A DNA stretch of 26,396 nt from NCBI GenBank assembly GCA_964621645.1, contig CAZUMH010000041.1:1-26396 (forward strand), in the 5' to 3' direction. Each line of letters begins with the position of its first letter. The first letter of the stretch is position 1. A program made the translations under genes and the position numbers. Below the pieces are notes generated by a model that worked only from the letters and a program-made list of their open reading frames with translations, made no database searches and had not been told where the DNA came from. Shown here one piece after another: positions 7,860 to 14,545 of the stretch. This DNA comes from CAZUMH01 sp964621645. GTDB taxonomy: Bacteria > Zhuqueibacterota > QNDG01 > JAGLOF01.

Positions 7860-8726
7860 TTACTTGTGCGGCAGTCCGCCCCACTGCAATTTCTCTCTCA
7901 GCCGGTCGAAAAAAGATTTCTCATTGAAGCTGGCCAATTTTGCTGAGAAATCGGCTCGCCGGATTATGATCTCGCGACATTTTGATATATCGATGCGCTG
8001 CTGGCCATCCGCGGTAAGCTGCACCCCTTCAGGAGGGGATTCAATACGGATAACCATTCGGGCACCGGCATCAATAACCACAGGCCTGACCGTGAGTGCA
8101 TGCGGGCAAATGGGATTGAGAATTATACTCTGCAGGTGAGGCATAACGATCGGCCCCCCTGCCGAAAGCGAATAGGCTGTGGAGCCCGTTGGCGTGGATA
8201 CAATCAGCCCGTCAGAGATGTAGGTATTGAAATACTTGCCATCGATATCCACCCGCAGACGCACCATCCTCAGGCTGCCGCCCCGAAAGATAATGAGGTC
8301 ATTGAGCGCGAAAAATCGGTCTTCCTCTATTGCATCCTTTAATTCAGCCTCGAGGACCATGCGCTGTTCAATGGTAAAATCACCTGCAAGTACCCGTTTA
8401 AGGGAAGGATATAGATTGGGGAGCGATATCTCGGTGAGAAATCCGAGGCCTCCAAGGTTTATCCCAATCAAGGGCAATGTGTCTCGTATCAGACGGAAGG
8501 CAGCCAGCATGGTCCCGTCACCTCCCAGGGCCAGGATAATCTCAGATTCCCTAGAAAGTTGCTGCTCCTCCGTTACCCGTATTCCTTCCGGCAATCCATG
8601 TAACCGCTCGGCGATATCACGGGTGATAACACTCTCGGCCCCCTCTCCGGAGAGCCAGGTCAAAATCTCCGGCAGGAGGTTAAGGACCTCTTCCTTTTTG
8701 ATATTAGCATATATGCCGATCTTCAT
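7860..8726 (-). CDS. nadK: NAD kinase
   Basis: Phosphorylates NAD+ to NADP+ in the cytosol, using ATP or polyphosphate. The 288-residue protein has GGDGT at 68-72 (catalytic Asp), the NLGGLGFLTE motif, the NAD-binding stretch beginning STPTGSTAYSLSAGGPIV, and a C-terminal LTADGQQRIDI segment. Length and motif order are typical. ATG at 8726 follows an AAGAAG-type ribosome-binding site and lies 30 nt after dxs; it is the last gene of the sppA-to-nadK operon. Pairing with dxs makes metabolic sense because the next enzyme of the MEP pathway, Dxr, uses NADPH. Confidence 0.97.
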   Translation of the reverse strand: MKIGIYANIKKEEVLNLLPEILTWLSGEGAESVITRDIAERLHGLPEGIRVTEEQQLSRESEIILALGGDGTMLAAFRLIRDTLPLIGINLGGLGFLTEISLPNLYPSLKRVLAGDFTIEQRMVLEAELKDAIEEDRFFALNDLIIFRGGSLRMVRLRVDIDGKYFNTYISDGLIVSTPTGSTAYSLSAGGPIVMPHLQSIILNPICPHALTVRPVVIDAGARMVIRIESPPEGVQLTADGQQRIDISKCREIIIRRADFSAKLASFNEKSFFDRLREKLQWGGLPHK

Positions 8727-8756
8727 GGTGCTTCTTTTTCCCAGGTAGCTATTATT

Positions 8757-10640
8757 TCAGGTATTTGACTGTAACCAGGTCAGAATTTCTTTATGCAGAG
8801 CCTCGGTATTCAATCCCAGAGATTTGCGTAAGTCGGAGATACTCCCATGAGTGACAAACTGATCGGGGAGGCCAAATCTTTTAAAACGAACATCAGGAAG
8901 CTCCTCCGCCAGCAGCTCGGCCACAGCGGATCCGAAGCCACCGATAATAGAATTATTTTCCATTGTGATAAGGGCCGGCAGTTCCCTGGCGCAGCGCAGA
9001 ATGAGTTCCCTATCCAACGGTTTGATAAAACGTGCATTAACCACCCGGCAGGAGATGTTATCAGCAGCCAGGGAATCTGCCAGTTCCAGGGCGATCTGCA
9101 CCTGATCCCCGATGGCGAGGATGGCCAGATCGCTTCCCTTTTTCAGAATCTCGCCCTTGCCGACAGGGAGATTGGTAATTTCTTTTTTAGGCGGCAGGCC
9201 GAGGCTCAATCCTCGCGGATAGCGCATGGCAATAGGACCGGCGTCATACTGCAGAGCGGTATAAAGCATATCCCTGAGTTCATTTTCATCCTTTGGTGCC
9301 ATCAGTACCAGATTGGGGACTACTCGCAGGTAGGTCAGGTCAAAGCTGCCGTGGTGAGTCGGACCATCGGCTCCCACCAATCCGCCACGGTCCATGACAA
9401 TACGGAGGGGAATATTCTGCAGGGCCGCATCGTGGATAACCTGGTCATAGGCGCGCTGCAGAAAGGTCGAATAAATCGCCACGACGGGCTTCCACCCCTG
9501 CAGGGCCAATCCGCATCCGAAGGTAACGGCGTGCTGCTCCGCGATGCCCACATCGAAAAAACGCTCAGGAAACCGCCGGGCAAAATGAATCAGCCCGGTG
9601 CCGTGAGACATCGCCGCGGTAATCCCCACAACCTTATCATCTTTCTCGGCTAATTCCGTCAGGGTCCTGCCGAATACTTCTGTGTACGCGGGAGTCTCTT
9701 TCTTCGGAGTATCACCGGTCTCTTTGCAGAAGCTGCCCAATCCATGAAATTTGGTAGCATTCTCCTCAGCGAATTTATACCCTTTCCCCTTGGTACTGAT
9801 GACGTGTACGAGAATCGGCCCCTTAAATTTCTTGATTTCGCGGAACACACGCACCAGACCCGCGACATCATGTCCATTCACCGGCCCGAAATAGCGAAAC
9901 CCCAACCGCTCAAAAAGAAGACCCGGAACCAGCATTGATTTGATTCCTTCTTCTACCCGCCGTACAGTATTGCGTACCAGGGCTGTGCCGCGGGGCAAGC
10001 GGCCCGTAATTTCCCAAATATCCTGTTTCAGCCGGTTGTAGACAGGATTGGTGATGATATTGGTGAGATAGCGTGACAAGGCACCCACATTGGGAGATAT
10101 GGACATACGGTTATCGTTGAGAACGACGACCAAGTCACGCTTGGCATCGCCGGCATTGTTCAGTCCTTCAAATGCCTCGCCGCCGGTGAGAGAACCGTCT
10201 CCGATGACGGCGATTACTTTGAAATCATCTCCGTTGAGATCACGGCCGACAGCCATCCCCAACGCGGCGGATATCGAAGTCGAGGCATGACCAACACCGA
10301 AGGCATCATGCGGGCTTTCTGAGATTTTTGGAAAACCGCTCAAACCGCCGAACTGGCGTATACTGCTGAAACGATTACGGCGACCGGTGATTATTTTATG
10401 AATATAGGCCTGATGGCCGACATCCCAGACGATCTTATCACGAGGAGAATCGAATACTTTATGCAGCGCCAAAGTAATTTCCACAGCACCCAGGTTGGGC
10501 GCCAGATGTCCTCCTGTCTCACTAATGCAGGATATGATAAAATCCCGCAGTTCCGCGGCCAGTCTATCCAGAGCAGATATGGATAGTTTTTTCAGGTCCT
10601 GTGGCGATTTGATGGTGTCAAGTAGTGTATAATCAGTCAT
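8757..10640 (-). CDS. dxs: 1-deoxy-D-xylulose-5-phosphate synthase
   Basis: First enzyme of the MEP isoprenoid pathway: condenses pyruvate and glyceraldehyde 3-phosphate with thiamine diphosphate. Its 627 residues are normal for the family. Visible: VWDVGHQAYIHKI, FGGLSGFPK, GVGHASTSISAALG, the thiamine/Mg motif starting GDGSLTGGEAFEGLNNAG (147-164), the central transketolase-like domain with DVGIAEQHAVTFGCGLA, and RGGLVGADGPTHHG. The start codon overlaps the end of xseB (ATGACTGA, 8 nt), implying translational coupling. xseA-xseB-dxs is a common bacterial order. Confidence 0.99.
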   Translation of the reverse strand: MTDYTLLDTIKSPQDLKKLSISALDRLAAELRDFIISCISETGGHLAPNLGAVEITLALHKVFDSPRDKIVWDVGHQAYIHKIITGRRNRFSSIRQFGGLSGFPKISESPHDAFGVGHASTSISAALGMAVGRDLNGDDFKVIAVIGDGSLTGGEAFEGLNNAGDAKRDLVVVLNDNRMSISPNVGALSRYLTNIITNPVYNRLKQDIWEITGRLPRGTALVRNTVRRVEEGIKSMLVPGLLFERLGFRYFGPVNGHDVAGLVRVFREIKKFKGPILVHVISTKGKGYKFAEENATKFHGLGSFCKETGDTPKKETPAYTEVFGRTLTELAEKDDKVVGITAAMSHGTGLIHFARRFPERFFDVGIAEQHAVTFGCGLALQGWKPVVAIYSTFLQRAYDQVIHDAALQNIPLRIVMDRGGLVGADGPTHHGSFDLTYLRVVPNLVLMAPKDENELRDMLYTALQYDAGPIAMRYPRGLSLGLPPKKEITNLPVGKGEILKKGSDLAILAIGDQVQIALELADSLAADNISCRVVNARFIKPLDRELILRCARELPALITMENNSIIGGFGSAVAELLAEELPDVRFKRFGLPDQFVTHGSISDLRKSLGLNTEALHKEILTWLQSNT

Positions 10641-10857
10641 CGATATCTTTCAGTTTGTAGCCCTCTTCCTCTTTTACAAGTTTTTTCAGGTGCAGTTCGG
10701 CTTTTTCAAGCTTCTCGGAACAATAGCGTACCAATCCCATCCCCTCTTCAAAAAGAGCCAGCATCTCATCCAAGGATGTATTCCCCTGTTCCAGTTCTTC
10801 TGCAATTTTTTCAAGCCTGGTGAACGCTTCTTCAAAACTTTTATTTTTCTGTGCCAT
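10633..10857 (-). CDS. xseB: Exodeoxyribonuclease VII small subunit
   Basis: Small helical subunit that coats the coiled-coil arms of XseA to form exonuclease VII, which degrades single-stranded DNA from both ends to oligonucleotides. The 74 residues from MAQKNKSFEEAFTRLEKIAE match the family; LEQGNTSLDEMLALFEEGM is its signature. I prefer ATG 10857 because homology begins there. ATG 10869 (adding MEKR) is an alternative, since the AGAGG motif directly abuts the 10857 ATG. Either start overlaps the end of xseA, and the stop overlaps the dxs start, so the three genes appear translationally coupled. Confidence 0.93.
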   Translation of the reverse strand: MAQKNKSFEEAFTRLEKIAEELEQGNTSLDEMLALFEEGMGLVRYCSEKLEKAELHLKKLVKEEEGYKLKDIDD

Positions 10858-12145
10858 CCTCTTTTCCATAGTGGAATTGAATCCGCTCATCCTTCTCAGC
10901 TGAGTGAGAAGTGATCCGGGAAAGAACCCTGCCCCGGGCGAAAGTTGTATCAATTATTTCATCTTTGCGGAGTTCTCCGGCATCGGTGATGACGGTTCCG
11001 TCGGATTCCCGGGCGGTAATACTGTAGCCCCGGTGCAGCACTCCCGCGGGATTAAGTGCCTGGAGGGATTTCCCAACTCCTTCAAGAAGAGTCTGGGTCC
11101 GGGTCACGGTATGTCGGGCGAGCAGTTCCAAAGAACGTTGTGATTCATCCAGCCTCTGCCGCTGTTCGTTGATGTAGTCATACGGTCGGCGCAAACCGTA
11201 ACTCCGTTTTATCATCTCCAGGGAGGACCGGCTGCTGTCTATTTTCTCGGCAACAACTTCAGACAATCTCTCACGCCTTCCCCGGAGTACAGCCTCAAGC
11301 TCCAATCTCTCAGGCACGACTAACTCCGCGGCGGCTGATGGAGTGGGAGCTCTTAAATCGGCCACGAAATCGCTGATGGTAAAATCGACTTCGTGCCCCA
11401 CTGCCGAGACGACAGGGATGCGGGATTTGAAGATCGCCCGGGCCAATATTTCTTCATTGAAAGACCAAAGATCCTCAAGTGATCCGCCTCCCCGGCCCAG
11501 GATGATCACTTCCACCTGTCCATATTCATTTATCTCTTCCAATGCCTGGCATATCTCGACGGCTGCTGTCTCACCCTGCACCGGTACCGGTCTCAGCACA
11601 AGCTCCACAGCGGGAAAGCGCCTGGAAATCACACTGACAATATCCCGTATGGCGGCTCCGGAGTCAGAGGTGATGACGCCGATTTTTTCTGGAAACATCG
11701 GAATCGGTTTTTTATGTCTGGAATCGAATAAGCCTTCTTCTTCCAGACGTCGTTTAAGCTCCTCAAAAGCCAGGTGCAGACTGCCTTCTCCGGCCACATG
11801 CATATCCAGGACGCTGAGCTGGTATCTTCCCTGCCGCTCATAGACGGTTATCTCTCCATTGACCAACACCTGCATGCCGTCCTGGGGCCGAAAAAGCAGT
11901 CTCTGGTTCCGGCCCCGCCAGAATACACAGTCTATTTGAGCTTCTGAGTCCTTAAGGGAAAAGTACAAATGTCCCGATGAATGCTGTTTGAAATTTGAGA
12001 TCTCACCCTCCACCAGTATGAAAGGGAAAGAATCTTCAAGTTTCGTTTTTACAGCCCGGGTTATCTCCGTTACGGTATAAACCCTCCCTGATCGGGAGGG
12101 TTTATCCACATCACTAAAGATATTGTCTGTGCCGGGACGGATCAT
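10841..12145 (-). CDS. xseA: Exodeoxyribonuclease VII large subunit
   Basis: Catalytic subunit of exonuclease VII in DNA repair and mismatch resection. Of 434 residues, the N-terminal OB-fold (about 24-120) contains ILVEGEISNFKQHSSGHLYF and SLKDSEAQIDCVFWRG. The catalytic core has TSDSGAAIRDI, IILGRGGGSLEDLWSFNEE and PVVSAVGHEVDFTI. A long helical region follows, then a C-terminal RGYSITARESDGTVI motif. Its ATG overlaps the stop of the mini-protein gene upstream (ATGA). Codons 14-23 encode a striking 12-bp hairpin (see separate entry). Confidence 0.98.
   Translation of the reverse strand: MIRPGTDNIFSDVDKPSRSGRVYTVTEITRAVKTKLEDSFPFILVEGEISNFKQHSSGHLYFSLKDSEAQIDCVFWRGRNQRLLFRPQDGMQVLVNGEITVYERQGRYQLSVLDMHVAGEGSLHLAFEELKRRLEEEGLFDSRHKKPIPMFPEKIGVITSDSGAAIRDIVSVISRRFPAVELVLRPVPVQGETAAVEICQALEEINEYGQVEVIILGRGGGSLEDLWSFNEEILARAIFKSRIPVVSAVGHEVDFTISDFVADLRAPTPSAAAELVVPERLELEAVLRGRRERLSEVVAEKIDSSRSSLEMIKRSYGLRRPYDYINEQRQRLDESQRSLELLARHTVTRTQTLLEGVGKSLQALNPAGVLHRGYSITARESDGTVITDAGELRKDEIIDTTFARGRVLSRITSHSAEKDERIQFHYGKEDGTEK
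12077..12105 (-). repeat. Perfect 12-bp hairpin inside the start of xseA
   Basis: ATAAACCCTCCC (12077-12088), five-nt loop, GGGAGGGTTTAT (12094-12105). In the mRNA this stable stem begins about 40 nt after the xseA AUG, within codons 14-23. No T-run follows, so it is not a normal terminator; it could slow ribosomes or modulate xseA expression (inference). Confidence 0.7.
12102..12110 (+). promoter_or_regulatory. DnaA-box sequence TTATCCACA in xseA
   Basis: Perfect match to the 9-mer DnaA box. It overlaps the hairpin arm and encodes Val-Asp-Lys on the minus strand. Related boxes lie at 12272-12280 (TTATCCAAA) and 12323-12331. Function is unproven. Confidence 0.3.
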
Positions 12146-12234
12146 TTCTTCTTTTTATGTCTGTTCTTGCGCAGCCTTTTTTTCCTTTTGTGAGTAGCTA
12201 TCTTTTTCCGTTTTCTTTTCTTACCGCTGGGCAA
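12142..12234 (-). CDS. bS22/AURKAIP1-COX24-type ribosomal mini-protein (30 aa, TTG start)
   Basis: A 30-residue, extremely basic protein (begins PSGKKRKRKKIATHKRKKR after the initiator, then LRKNRHKKKK). It closely matches the bacterial AURKAIP1/COX24 mini-protein family, whose mitochondrial relative is mS38 and whose actinobacterial relative is the small-subunit protein bS22. It should bind rRNA on the 30S subunit (from family knowledge). The start is TTG at 12234, chosen because AAAGGAGG (12250-12243) lies eight nt upstream and homology begins with PSGKK; no ATG is in frame. The stop overlaps the xseA start (ATGA), showing tight coupling, and HU lies just upstream. It is easily missed because of its size and start codon. 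Confidence 0.88.
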   Translation of the reverse strand: MPSGKKRKRKKIATHKRKKRLRKNRHKKKK

Positions 12235-12252
12235 TACTGATCCCTCCTTTCA

Positions 12253-12645
12253 TCAATCTTCGTTAAAATGTTTATCCAAATCACAAAATATATCTGTCTG
12301 TTGCTGTTGAGATTCTTCGGAATTATCCACATGCTCGCTGTGAGAAACAAATCGCCCGCTTGCTTTCATTCCCTCGCTTACATACTGTTTTAAGTGAGGT
12401 GACGGCTTGAAATCCGGGACTATTCTGTGAGGGATATGCATCATGACACCCGTACGAGGATTCGGAACATGTTTCTCTTTCCGCTCTCGCAGACAAAAAG
12501 TGCCGAATCCGCGCAGCTCCACGCGCTGACCGTTCTGCAGAGCGTAACTAACAGTAGCCAGGAAACCGTCCACCACTGCCGCTGTTTCCAATTTGGTAAG
12601 GCCGGTTCCTTTTGCCACTACGTCAACAATATCGGCCTTTGTCAT
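12253..12645 (-). CDS. HU/IHF-family DNA-binding protein with C-terminal tail
   Basis: Nucleoid protein that bends DNA as a dimer. Residues 1-90 are a standard HU fold: MTKADIVDVVAKGTGLTKLE helix pair, QRVELRGFGTFCLRERKEK, and the DNA-contacting arm with PNPRTGVMMHIPHRIVPDFKPS. About 40 more residues follow (after LKQYVSEG), polar and Gln-rich (SEESQQQQTD) and ending acidic, not found in ordinary HU of about 90-95 residues. The gene lies between sppA (24-nt gap) and the mini-protein gene (18-nt gap) in the same operon. I cannot decide between HU and IHF naming. Confidence 0.92.
   Translation of the reverse strand: MTKADIVDVVAKGTGLTKLETAAVVDGFLATVSYALQNGQRVELRGFGTFCLRERKEKHVPNPRTGVMMHIPHRIVPDFKPSPHLKQYVSEGMKASGRFVSHSEHVDNSEESQQQQTDIFCDLDKHFNED
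12323..12331 (+). promoter_or_regulatory. DnaA-box sequence TTATCCACA in the HU gene tail
   Basis: Second perfect 9-mer within about 230 bp of the one at 12102-12110, with a one-mismatch copy (TTATCCAAA) at 12272-12280 between them, all in the same orientation. Biological role is unproven. Confidence 0.3.
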
Positions 12646-12669
12646 AGCATACCCCCAGCTTTCCGACTT

Positions 12670-13548
12670 CTACCGATAGCGATACATGAGTGCCTGGCCT
12701 CCGCTTCCCCGCAGGACATCCTCAGCCTGTTGCAGCAATAGGTCAAAAAGAGAAATCTCACGGCGCCTCAATTGAATTACAGCCGGTTCTCCTTTTATTT
12801 TCGCCATATCAGCAGCTAAGGCAATGGCATCATCAAGGTCTCCCAGCTCGTCAACCAGTCCCAGCTCTTTGGCCTGTTTCCCGGTATAAACGCGGCCATC
12901 GGCCAGAGCAATAACTTGTTTTCTGGAAAGGCCACGTTCTTTCATTACCACCGAAACAAATTGTTCGTAGGCGTCGTTTATCCAGCCTTGCAGGTAACGC
13001 CTCTCGGCCGGGAGTATGCCGCGATGAGGAGAGCCGGTATCCTTGAACTCCCCACTTTTCACTGTTTCGTACTCTATGCCTATCTTGTGGAAAAGCCCTT
13101 CGAGGTTGACAAATTCCGCAATGACACCGATGCTTCCTGTGGTTGTGCCGGGATTGGCCACGATACTGTCGGCTCCGCAGGAAACATAGTAACCGCCCGA
13201 CGCGGCCACACTTCCCATCGAGACAACTACCGGTTTCCCGGTATCGCATACTCTCCTGACGGCATTATATATTTCCTGAGATGCGGCAACTCCTCCGCCG
13301 GGGCTGTCTACCCGGAACACAATGGCTTTGATTTCGTCATTTTTCCCAAATCTCTTGAACTGATTGACAATGTTCCCGGAAGAATAAATCGGCCCAAGCA
13401 GTTTTATCAGTGCGATCTTCTCCCCGCCGGTTGAAATGCTGTACCCCTCATATTCTGACCCCCCACCCTGACCAGCCGCCAGGATCATAATGACAAACAG
13501 GCAGACGACAACGATAGATGCACCGATGAGCCACTCGTATTTTCGCAC
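12670..13548 (-). CDS. sppA: Signal peptide peptidase SppA (S49 family)
   Basis: Membrane-bound serine protease that degrades cleaved signal peptides. From the GTG at 13548 it is 292 residues: a short cytosolic start, one transmembrane helix (about 8-26, LIGASIVVVCLFVIMILAA), then the S49 domain. Visible are FRVDSPGGGVAAS, catalytic Ser117 in SVAASGGYYVS, and general-base Lys169 in SGEFKDTGSP, the Ser/Lys dyad of the short single-domain type. I chose GTG 13548 because AGGGG lies eight nt upstream. A longer reading from TTG 13590 would start at the predicted transcription start, leaving no leader. It is the first gene of the sppA-to-nadK operon. Confidence 0.95.
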   Translation of the reverse strand: MRKYEWLIGASIVVVCLFVIMILAAGQGGGSEYEGYSISTGGEKIALIKLLGPIYSSGNIVNQFKRFGKNDEIKAIVFRVDSPGGGVAASQEIYNAVRRVCDTGKPVVVSMGSVAASGGYYVSCGADSIVANPGTTTGSIGVIAEFVNLEGLFHKIGIEYETVKSGEFKDTGSPHRGILPAERRYLQGWINDAYEQFVSVVMKERGLSRKQVIALADGRVYTGKQAKELGLVDELGDLDDAIALAADMAKIKGEPAVIQLRRREISLFDLLLQQAEDVLRGSGGQALMYRYR

Positions 13549-13597
13549 TCCCAAGTCCCCTATTTTCCTAATCCACAAAGAGTTATTCAAGATATTT

Positions 13598-13626
13598 ATG
13601 ATACATAAAATTTATACAAAAGTCAA
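13598..13626 (-). promoter_or_regulatory. Sigma70-type promoter of the sppA-nadK operon
   Basis: -35 TTGACT (13626-13621), 17-bp AT-rich spacer, -10 TATCAT (13603-13598). The predicted start is near 13591, giving about 43 nt of leader to the GTG start of sppA. It begins ten bases after the terminator of the preceding operon. Confidence 0.8.
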
Positions 13627-13636
13627 TGTTAAAAAA

Positions 13637-13663
13637 GGGGCGCCGTTTCCAAGACGGCGCCCC
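13637..13663 (-). terminator. Rho-independent terminator of the envelope operon
   Basis: GGGGCGCCGT (13637-13646), seven-nt loop, ACGGCGCCCC (13654-13663); perfect 10-bp GC-rich stem. On the minus strand it is followed by TTTTTT (13636-13631). It closes the five-gene envelope operon about 40 nt after its last stop codon. Confidence 0.95.
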
Positions 13664-13704
13664 CCTGGTTATCATTTCATTCCTCAGGGGAAATCTGTTT
13701 ATCA

Positions 13705-14505
13705 TTACCTTCCGCGTTCCAGTGTAATACTCCCATTCGTCGTGCGCAAATCGATCAGACATCCGCCTTCTCCCAAAGTACCCTGCACCCTCTTACTGTT
13801 ATACCGGCCTTGAACCTTAAGAGGAAAGTCGGTGCTGATGCTGCCATTCGTGGTTCCGGCCCGAACATCGGCCCCGATCCCATCAGGCAGTGAGACCAGG
13901 ATACTTCCGTTCGTCGATTTGAGTGATATCTCATTACCCGGATCAAGAGAAACGAATGTCACCTCCACCCGGCCGTTTGTGGTATGCACTCGCACATTTC
14001 CGGATACTTTCCCGGCAACTACATCGCCATTAGTGGAAGAGAGGGAAAGATCGCCATGAACATCCTGCACCGTTACATTTCCATTCACATTTTCTACATG
14101 CAGGTCACTCTCCCGAGGCAGCGTCAGGATATATTTCACGCTCACGGAAACATGTTTTCCAAATAAATAGTCCAGGACGCCTCCATCGCGGCGGCGAGGA
14201 TAATCTGATACAATGGTCAGCCGCTCGCCTTCAGGCTCAACCCGGATGTTCACCTTGTCCAACATCTCCGTTGCCGCTTCATGGCTGGATGATTTCACTT
14301 CGATTTCGGCGATTATCACAGCCCTGTCCTTATCCCAGGTTTCCACCCTGACATCACCGTTTATATTTTCCAGGCTCACCAGCCCGCCCGCCTTGAAATC
14401 GACTTCTTTTTTCACTTCCTTGCGCAGCGTCCCACTATTGGCCGGGCCGTTTACCAGTAGGGTCAGAGCAAGGATAAAAGTGGTAATATGACACTTCGTT
14501 CTCAT
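13705..14505 (-). CDS. Exported DUF4097-type solenoid protein with TNG ladder
   Basis: A 266-residue secreted protein of the DUF4097 / toastrack type (putative adhesin-like beta-solenoid). The signal peptide is about 1-24 (FILALTLLVNGPANSG). ENINGDVRVETWDKDRAVI (46-64) is the family opening motif. NG turns recur at Asn49, 141, 159, 177, 199, 220 and 257; from 159 on nearly all are TNG (STNGDV, TTNGRV, STNGSI, TTNGSI), spaced about 18-22 residues, as expected if one Thr-Asn-Gly sits at the same corner of each coil. Last gene of the operon, 40 nt after the four-repeat gene, with a GGGGAGGG ribosome-binding site. DUF4097 relatives occur in envelope-stress modules; the exact job here is unknown. 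Confidence 0.85.
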   Translation of the reverse strand: MRTKCHITTFILALTLLVNGPANSGTLRKEVKKEVDFKAGGLVSLENINGDVRVETWDKDRAVIIAEIEVKSSSHEAATEMLDKVNIRVEPEGERLTIVSDYPRRRDGGVLDYLFGKHVSVSVKYILTLPRESDLHVENVNGNVTVQDVHGDLSLSSTNGDVVAGKVSGNVRVHTTNGRVEVTFVSLDPGNEISLKSTNGSILVSLPDGIGADVRAGTTNGSISTDFPLKVQGRYNSKRVQGTLGEGGCLIDLRTTNGSITLERGR

Positions 14506-14545
14506 TACATTTTCCCTCCCCGTTTAGGATGGATACTCTGCTATC

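Noticed and set aside
7718..7884. Short ORFs on both strands between nadK and groES
   Set aside because: They overlap the end of nadK or the terminator/promoter zone and show no family features.
8847..9653. A 268-codon + strand reading frame antisense to dxs
   Set aside because: Entirely within dxs, which has all family motifs; no independent signals.
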